DNA of 12,546 bases, from assembly GCA_023266795.1 (NCBI GenBank), contig JAHFPI010000040.1:1-12546 (forward strand), in the 5' to 3' direction. The translations under genes and the position numbers were made by a program. Positions 8,852-12,546 of this stretch are shown here, one piece after another (the stretch's first letter is position 1; each line of letters opens with the position of its first letter). This stretch comes from Rhodospirillales bacterium. GTDB taxonomy: Bacteria > Pseudomonadota > Alphaproteobacteria > Micavibrionales > UBA2020. The notes beneath the pieces were generated by a model. The model was not told the DNA's origin, did not search any database, and worked only from the letters and a program-made list of their open reading frames with translations.

Positions 8852-9295
8852 ATGTCCCATTGTTTTGACGCTATTCCCGATGAGACGACGCATCCGCTGA
8901 AGGTGGTCTGGGTTTCGGCGGTGGCTTTGATCGACACGGATGGGCGTGTATTGCTGGCGCAGCGTCCGCCGGGCAAGAGAATGGCGGGTTTGTGGGAATT
9001 TCCGGGCGGTAAAATCGAAGCGGGAGAGACGCCGGAACAGGCGCTTGTTCGTGAATTAAAAGAGGAACTGGGTATCGATACCTCAGTCTCCTGTCTGGCG
9101 CCGTTGACTTTTGCTTCGCACCGTTATGAGGATTTCCATTTGCTGATGCCCCTGTACGCCTGCCGCGTCTGGCAGGGCATTGTGACAGCTAAAGAAGGGC
9201 AAAGTTTTGTCTGGGCATATCCACGGGATTTTGATAAATATCCCATGCCGCCTGCGGATATTCCGCTTATCCCCGTTCTGAGGGAATTGCTTTAA
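8852..9295 (+). CDS. mutT: MutT-type Nudix hydrolase (8-oxo-dGTP diphosphatase family)
   Basis: 147 residues. The Nudix box is complete: G53 KIEAG E59 TPEQALV R67 E68 L K E71 E72 L G I, which binds the metal ions and cleaves a nucleoside diphosphate linkage. The preceding VLLAQRPPGKRMAGLWEFPGG is typical of MutT, which removes oxidised guanine nucleotides (8-oxo-dGTP) from the pool and prevents A:T to C:G changes. The ATG is one base after the exonuclease stop and has no clear ribosome-binding site of its own, so it is likely translated by coupling. Pairing with a proofreading-type exonuclease suggests a small DNA-fidelity operon. Exact substrate cannot be fixed from sequence, since Nudix enzymes vary. 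Confidence 0.9.
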   Translation: MSHCFDAIPDETTHPLKVVWVSAVALIDTDGRVLLAQRPPGKRMAGLWEFPGGKIEAGETPEQALVRELKEELGIDTSVSCLAPLTFASHRYEDFHLLMPLYACRVWQGIVTAKEGQSFVWAYPRDFDKYPMPPADIPLIPVLRELL

Positions 9296-9296
9296 A

Positions 9297-10046
9297 ATGC
9301 ACGTAAATGCCGTTGATTTAAAAGAGTTCTATGACACGCTTCAGGGGCGGGTGGTGCAGCGTATTATCCGCCAGCATGTACGGTATTTCTGGCCGGATGT
9401 TAAAGGCCAAAGGGTCGTAGGGCTGGGCTATGCCGTGCCGTATCTGCGGCCTTTTGCGGATGAGGCAGAGCGCGTTATCGCCCTGATGCCCATGCAGCAG
9501 GGCGCCATTTTCTGGCCGGCGGAAGGTAAGGGATTGGTCAGCATGTGCGACGAGGCTGAACTACCCATTGAATCCAATTCAGTCGACAAGCTTCTGGTCA
9601 TCCATACGATGAACAGCGTGGAAAGCATGCACGCCATCCTACAGGAATCCTGGCGGATACTGGCCGGGCAGGGGCGTCTGATCATGATCGTGCCGAACCG
9701 GTCGGGTATCTGGGCGCGGATGGACAATACGCCGTTTGGTCACGGTACGCCCTATTCCTCAGGTCAAATCCGTCAGCTTCTGAAGGAATACATGTTTGTG
9801 CCGGAACGGACGGAGCGGGCGCTCTTTTTCCCGCCGTCCTCTTCGCGCCTGATGCTGGTGACGTCCTCCGCATGGGAAAAAATTGGGCAAAAGCTGTTCA
9901 ATGCCTTTGGCGGCGTAAATATCGTCGAGGCGACCAAGCAGCTCTATGCCGGGACGCTGGTCGGTGCTCCCACGGCTCAGGCGGCGGCAGCACGGCGGCG
10001 ATTCCTGACGGCGCCGAAACCGGTTTCAACGGCAAATATGAAGTAA
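9297..10046 (+). CDS. Class I SAM-dependent methyltransferase (type 11 family)
   Basis: 249 residues with a Rossmann-like methyltransferase fold. The SAM-binding motif I is VVGLGYAVPYL (residues 40-50). The acidic-loop region is DEAELPIESNSVDKLLVIHTMN (about 85-106), and the post-I strand GRLIMIVPNRSGIWAR (126-141) is followed by TPFGHGTPYS. This pattern, with EATKQLYAG near the end, matches from memory an alphaproteobacterial family often found beside gloB; its substrate is not known to me. The usual HALEHSE segment reads HTMNSVES here. The C-terminal 40 residues are alanine- and basic-rich and probably disordered. The ATG begins one base after the mutT stop, so it belongs to the same operon. 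Family sure, function unknown. Confidence 0.85.
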   Translation: MHVNAVDLKEFYDTLQGRVVQRIIRQHVRYFWPDVKGQRVVGLGYAVPYLRPFADEAERVIALMPMQQGAIFWPAEGKGLVSMCDEAELPIESNSVDKLLVIHTMNSVESMHAILQESWRILAGQGRLIMIVPNRSGIWARMDNTPFGHGTPYSSGQIRQLLKEYMFVPERTERALFFPPSSSRLMLVTSSAWEKIGQKLFNAFGGVNIVEATKQLYAGTLVGAPTAQAAAARRRFLTAPKPVSTANMK

Positions 10047-10121
10047 AGGTAGTATTTAATTTGAAGTCGAAGACAAGCTATTGGTTTTTACTTACCCTCT
10101 GTCCTTAAGGCGAAGGTATCG

Positions 10122-10463
10122 ATGACAGAAACACTTTCGCAATGGAAGGCTATTATGAAGGAGATGATTGACGGAGTTCAGGCAGAGCTGGGCTCCGCAA
10201 CCCCAACTAAAACCAGGATCGCCCTGCATACATTTCGAAAGCGTGTCGATGAAAACCTTGACGGACGAAAACGCAAGCGCAAGAGCAAGCGACTTGAACA
10301 AGAGTTGGACGCATTCTTTGAGAGCAAACGATATTTGCACGCCGCTGTATCACGGTATATAATGAAAAAGCTGCGCCCAGCGCTTAAGGCGTATGTTGCC
10401 GCGATGGTGAAAGCGCGGCGAGTGCTCGCACGATGTAAGCGACCGCGCGACTTTTCAAACTGA
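10122..10463 (+). CDS. Small basic hypothetical protein, possibly truncated at its 3' end
   Basis: 113 residues, strongly basic with KRKRKSKRLEQELDAFFESKR in the middle and predicted to be mostly helical; no family recognised. ATG 10122 has GAAGG 5 nt upstream, a good ribosome-binding site, which supports a real gene. It lies 75 nt after the methyltransferase. The TGA stop (10461-10463) straddles the left boundary of the MITE-like element at 10462-10646, and the candidate target duplication AAACT covers the last codon. If the element is removed with one AAACT copy, the frame continues for 26 more codons to TAA at 10729-10731, one base before the first ankyrin gene. The C-terminus may therefore be a product of the insertion. 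This reconstruction is inference; a 26-codon open run can occur by chance. Confidence 0.55.
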   Translation: MTETLSQWKAIMKEMIDGVQAELGSATPTKTRIALHTFRKRVDENLDGRKRKRKSKRLEQELDAFFESKRYLHAAVSRYIMKKLRPALKAYVAAMVKARRVLARCKRPRDFSN

Positions 10464-10646
10464 TACCAACGGTCATAATTTTTGACTCCCTCTCCTGCCC
10501 TTGCGGGAGAGGGTTGGGGAGAGGGTGTGTGCGGCAAGGCCGCAGTTTATAAAGGCGCGCTTCCAGCGCGCGCACCCTCGCCCTGCCTCTCCCGCAAGAG
10601 CGGGAGAGGGGAAGAACGGGTCAAAAATTATGACCGTAGGTATAAG
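10462..10646. mobile_element. MITE-like palindromic element (185 bp)
   Basis: Terminal inverted repeats of 24 bp lie at 10463-10486 and 10620-10643, differing at one position (ATACCAACGGTCATAATTTT followed by TGAC on the left). The direct repeat AAACT flanks the element at 10457-10461 and 10647-10651 and may be the target duplication. Inside are nested hairpins: CCCTCTCC/GGAGAGGG (10488-10513), TGCGGC/GCCGCA (10530-10544), GCGCGC/GCGCGC (10555-10571) and CCTCTCCCGC/GCGGGAGAGG (near 10586-10609). It encodes no transposase, so it would need one in trans. Its left edge supplies the stop codon of the preceding gene. Confidence 0.75.
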
Positions 10647-10669
10647 AAACTACCGAAGCGAATTATTGG

Positions 10670-10698
10670 TTGACATAATAATTAACAATTGTTACCAT
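10670..10698 (+). promoter_or_regulatory. Promoter of the ankyrin gene array with operator-like palindrome
   Basis: A perfect TTGACA (10670-10675) is 17 bp from TACCAT (10693-10698). The spacer holds a perfect 12-bp palindrome TAACAATTGTTA (10683-10694) that reaches into the -10 box, the position expected for a repressor site. Predicted start near 10705, about 28 nt before the first ankyrin ATG. Confidence 0.6.
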
Positions 10699-10732
10699 GG
10701 CCCCGAATTAATGCAAAATAGGGTCTGGTAAG

Positions 10733-11299
10733 ATGGCTTCCGGCATGCCGAGGAATTTTGTCAATTATACGCTTTCCCAGCGGGAGATTGATGATTTTAT
10801 AGCTGCTGCTACGGACGGGAATAAGGCGGTTGTTGCCGGATTTATCAAGAAATACCCCGATGCCGTCGACGAGAGGGATCATTATAACCGGACAGCCCTG
10901 ATGTGGGCAGGGCGGTACGGGCGCTGGGATATCGTCGAGCTGCTGCTGGAAAATGGCGCTGATATGGGTGCCAAAGATTATGCCGGCTGGACAACTCTGA
11001 TACACGCAGCGGCATGCGGTAATGAGATCACGGTTGAGTTCCTGCTCGAAAAAGGCGCTTTGATTGACGGAGAAGACACCGCTGGCAAGACGGCTCTGAC
11101 CTATGCCCGCGAACGGTGCAAAGCCGATATGGTCGCGTTATTGGAGCAATGGCCCGATACGAAAAAACGGCGGCTTCTTGCGGAGCAAAAAGCACGCGAA
11201 CTGCGCGAGACGGATTTTTCGCATGGGCTGAAAAAGTCTATTCCGCGTCCCCGTCCGTTTAAACTTCCCCAGCCGAAGCAGCGGGGTACGAAACCATGA
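10733..11299 (+). CDS. Ankyrin-repeat protein, array copy 1
   Basis: 188 residues, no signal peptide or membrane segment, so cytosolic or exported by a route without a Sec signal. Domain order: N-terminal helical cap ending in DGNKAVVAGFIKKYPDAVD (about 16-48); three ankyrin repeats at about 50-82 (NRTALMWAGRYGRWDIVELL), 83-115 and 116-141; a short charged helix (KKRRLLAEQKARELRETD); and a basic proline-rich tail GLKKSIPRPRPFKLPQPKQ (165-183). Ankyrin repeats bind other proteins; the partner here is unknown. ATG 10733 has AGGG 9 nt before it; a second ATG lies four codons on. It overlaps copy 2 by ATGA, so the copies are one operon. Candidate roles include secreted effector, immunity protein or regulator; none is shown by sequence. 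Confidence 0.9.
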   Translation: MASGMPRNFVNYTLSQREIDDFIAAATDGNKAVVAGFIKKYPDAVDERDHYNRTALMWAGRYGRWDIVELLLENGADMGAKDYAGWTTLIHAAACGNEITVEFLLEKGALIDGEDTAGKTALTYARERCKADMVALLEQWPDTKKRRLLAEQKARELRETDFSHGLKKSIPRPRPFKLPQPKQRGTKP

Positions 11300-11300
11300 A
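11241..11300 (+). repeat. Gene-junction repeat, copy A (ank1/ank2)
   Basis: These 60 bp match 11831-11890 at 53 of 60 positions. They encode the conserved protein tail, contain the ribosome-binding site GGGG of the next gene and end with its ATGAA start. The copies are 590 bp apart, one gene length. Confidence 0.85.
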
Positions 11301-11889
11301 CAATCAGTCCTCACAACCCCTCCCATATCAGGTGGCGGATTTTGTGACTTTTGCCGGACTTGGGGTTTTGGCGCCTGTAGTAAAATTTCTGGACCAGTAC
11401 AACGATGCTGTAGACTTAGTGGATTGGGGAAGACAGGGGCAGACGGCTCTGGCGAACGCAGCAAGGTTTGGATATAGGGACATAGTGGATCTGTTGCTGA
11501 AAAGAGGGGCTGCTATTGACGCGAAAGGTTACGAGGGCAAGACAGCTCTGATAGTCGTCGCTGCGGGTGGGTCTGGCGAGATGCTGGAATATCTGCTGCA
11601 AAAGGGCGCTGTTCTGGATGAAAAAGACGATCGTGGCTATACGGCTCTGATGTGGGCTGTGCGGTGCGAAAATAAGGATGCAGTACGCTTGCTGCTGCAA
11701 AAGGGCGCCTCTACCGTCATAAAGAATAATGATGGCGATACGCCAATAATGATTGCCAAAATATATGACAAGACAAAAATGGCCGCCCTGCTTGAGTGGG
11801 CGGAGTTTTCTCCGGCGCTGAAGCGCGACATTCCACGTTCCCGCCCGTTTAAACTTTCCCAGCCGAAGCAGCAGGGTATGAAGCCATGA
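11296..11889 (+). CDS. Ankyrin-repeat protein, array copy 2
   Basis: 197 residues, paralogous to its neighbours. After a shorter N-terminus and the helical cap (about 13-44, VVKFLDQYNDAVD) there are three full ankyrin repeats (46-79 QTALANAARFGYRDIVDLLL, 80-113, 114-146 YTALMWAVRCENKDAVRLLL) and a last partial one (147-168 DTPIMIAKIYDKTKMAALLE). This is one more unit than copy 1, while the charged coiled linker of copies 1 and 3 is absent. The tail ALKRDIPRSRPFKLSQPKQ (174-192) is nearly the same as in copy 1. The cap is less conserved (FAGLGVLAPVV where others have GNK.AVV). The start overlaps the copy 1 stop by 4 nt (ATGA) with GGGG 9 nt upstream, so translation is coupled. Binding partner unknown. 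Confidence 0.9.
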   Translation: MNNQSSQPLPYQVADFVTFAGLGVLAPVVKFLDQYNDAVDLVDWGRQGQTALANAARFGYRDIVDLLLKRGAAIDAKGYEGKTALIVVAAGGSGEMLEYLLQKGAVLDEKDDRGYTALMWAVRCENKDAVRLLLQKGASTVIKNNDGDTPIMIAKIYDKTKMAALLEWAEFSPALKRDIPRSRPFKLSQPKQQGMKP

Positions 11890-11890
11890 A
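11831..11890 (+). repeat. Gene-junction repeat, copy B (ank2/ank3)
   Basis: Second copy of the 60-bp junction at 11241-11300, with 7 mismatches, most of them silent or conservative in the tail. It carries the ribosome-binding site AGGG and the ATGAA start of copy 3. Confidence 0.85.
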
Positions 11891-12461
11891 CAGCCCTGCT
11901 TCACAGTTGCGAAAATCCTTCAATTCCCCGCCCTTCTCGTATGAGGTGGCGAATTTCATGGATGCCGTCCGCAGGGGCAATAAGGATGCTGTCGTCGCCT
12001 TCCTGAATAAATATGAGGATGCCGCCAATACCCATGACGACTTTTTCTCCAACGGCAAGACGGCGCTGATCTGGGCAGCGAAGTACGGACATAAAGACAT
12101 CGTGGAGCTGCTGCTGGAAAAAGGGGCCGACATCAACGCCAAGGACCGTAGCGGCTGGACGCCGCTCATGGAGGTGGCGATGAGCGGGCCGTTCGAGATG
12201 CTGGAATTCCTGCTGGAAAGAGGCGCTGATTTTGATGCAAAAAGCAATAACGGCACCACGGCGCTGGTATATGCACAGGCCAATGGCATACAGGCAGCTG
12301 TCGATGTGCTGGAGCAATGGCTGGTAAAACAACAAAAGCGTCTCGCGGAAGAGCAGAAGCGCCTGAAGGCGGAACTGGAAGATGAGCTTAAGGGGTTCTC
12401 CCGTGGGTTGGAACGGCCCATTCCTGCGCGGCGTCCGTTTAAAATTCCCAAGGGGGGATAG
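11886..12461 (+). CDS. Ankyrin-repeat protein, array copy 3
   Basis: 191 residues. N-terminal arm LRKSFNSPPFSYEVANFMDA and cap RRGNKDAVVAFLNKYEDAAN (about 20-52). Three ankyrin repeats follow at 56-88 (NGKTALIWAAKYGHKDIVEL and onward), 89-121 (SGWTPLMEVAMSG...) and 122-145. Then comes a clear charged coiled-coil segment (about 146-170, QQKRLAEEQKRLKAELEDEL) and the family tail GLERPIPARRPFKIPKGG (174-191), shorter than in copies 1 and 2 because the PKQxGxKP end is missing. The repeats are close to the ankyrin consensus, especially DIVELLLEKGADINAKD. It overlaps copy 2 by ATGA; the stop TAG is 1 nt before copy 4. Function unknown; protein binding is inferred from the fold. Confidence 0.9.
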   Translation: MNSPASQLRKSFNSPPFSYEVANFMDAVRRGNKDAVVAFLNKYEDAANTHDDFFSNGKTALIWAAKYGHKDIVELLLEKGADINAKDRSGWTPLMEVAMSGPFEMLEFLLERGADFDAKSNNGTTALVYAQANGIQAAVDVLEQWLVKQQKRLAEEQKRLKAELEDELKGFSRGLERPIPARRPFKIPKGG

Positions 12462-12462
12462 C

Positions 12463-12546
12463 ATGGTTTCCGGCAGACTGCAAAAATCATTTAATGGTAA
12501 GCCTTCCCAGCAGGAGAAGGACTATTTTGACTATGCTGCCGCTGAT
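12463..12546 (+). CDS. Ankyrin-array copy 4, N-terminal fragment (3' end outside window)
   Basis: An open frame of 28 codons reaches the window end. The ATG is one base after the copy 3 stop, and AGGGGGG lies just upstream as a strong ribosome-binding site. The peptide contains LQKSFNGKPSQQEKDYFDYA, which parallels the copy 3 arm LRKSFNSPPFSYEVANFMDA (LxKSFN...F.DA) and the opening MVSG.. resembles MASG of copy 1. No ankyrin repeat is visible yet because only the arm and the start of the cap are inside the window. Assignment rests on position and the arm match. Confidence 0.75.
   Translation, partial: MVSGRLQKSFNGKPSQQEKDYFDYAAAD

Noticed and set aside
8513..8893. Minus-strand 126-codon frame opposite the exonuclease and mutT
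   Set aside because: Antisense shadow without ribosome-binding site or family features.
10501..10731. 76-codon plus-strand frame across the MITE-like element
   Set aside because: Most of it translates inverted repeats of the element. Only its final 26 codons may be relevant, as a displaced tail of the preceding gene.

Overview
The window looks like chromosomal DNA of a moderately GC-rich alphaproteobacterium. The secA gene lies divergent to a secreted parvulin isomerase, with mutT and a small SAM-methyltransferase downstream; from memory this is an alphaproteobacterial gene neighbourhood, and the proteins read as alphaproteobacterial. I cannot assign a genus. The ankyrin genes at the right end would fit a host-associated or predatory lineage, but that is inference.

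Layout. At 1-2034 is the end of glpD (aerobic glycerol-3-phosphate dehydrogenase) followed 7 nt later by glpK (glycerol kinase), a two-step glycerol catabolic operon on the + strand. At 2040-3700 is a visibly AT-richer accessory segment. It holds two unrecognised, translationally coupled minus-strand genes (a membrane-anchored protein and a small protein whose C-terminus is built from a tandem DNA repeat). It also holds about 580 bp without a gene, which contains a short 10-bp repeat cluster, a lone + promoter and a strong terminator that together could make a tiny RNA. At 3708-7051, on the minus strand, is secA followed 23 nt later by a compact HD-GYP (cyclic-di-GMP phosphodiesterase type) protein. 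A divergent promoter region at 7052-7249 separates secA from the parvulin gene (7250-8110).

The parvulin gene ends in a strong terminator whose right arm also carries the -35 box of the next promoter. That promoter drives a tight operon with 1-nt gaps: a divergent DnaQ-type exonuclease, a MutT-type Nudix hydrolase and a methyltransferase (8248-10046). A small basic protein of unknown function follows. Its stop codon lies exactly at the edge of a 185-bp MITE-like palindromic element with 24-bp terminal inverted repeats and a candidate 5-bp target duplication.

From 10670 to the window end lies the most unusual part: a consensus-like promoter with a perfect 12-bp palindrome in its spacer, then at least four tandem paralogous ankyrin-repeat genes linked by 4-nt overlaps or a 1-nt gap. 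The three complete proteins share a similar N-terminal cap, three or four ankyrin repeats, and a conserved basic proline-rich C-terminal tail (IPxxRPFK core). The gene junctions are also conserved at DNA level, so the array looks able to grow and shrink by recombination. The fourth copy runs off the window, so the array's full size and any partner gene are not visible.
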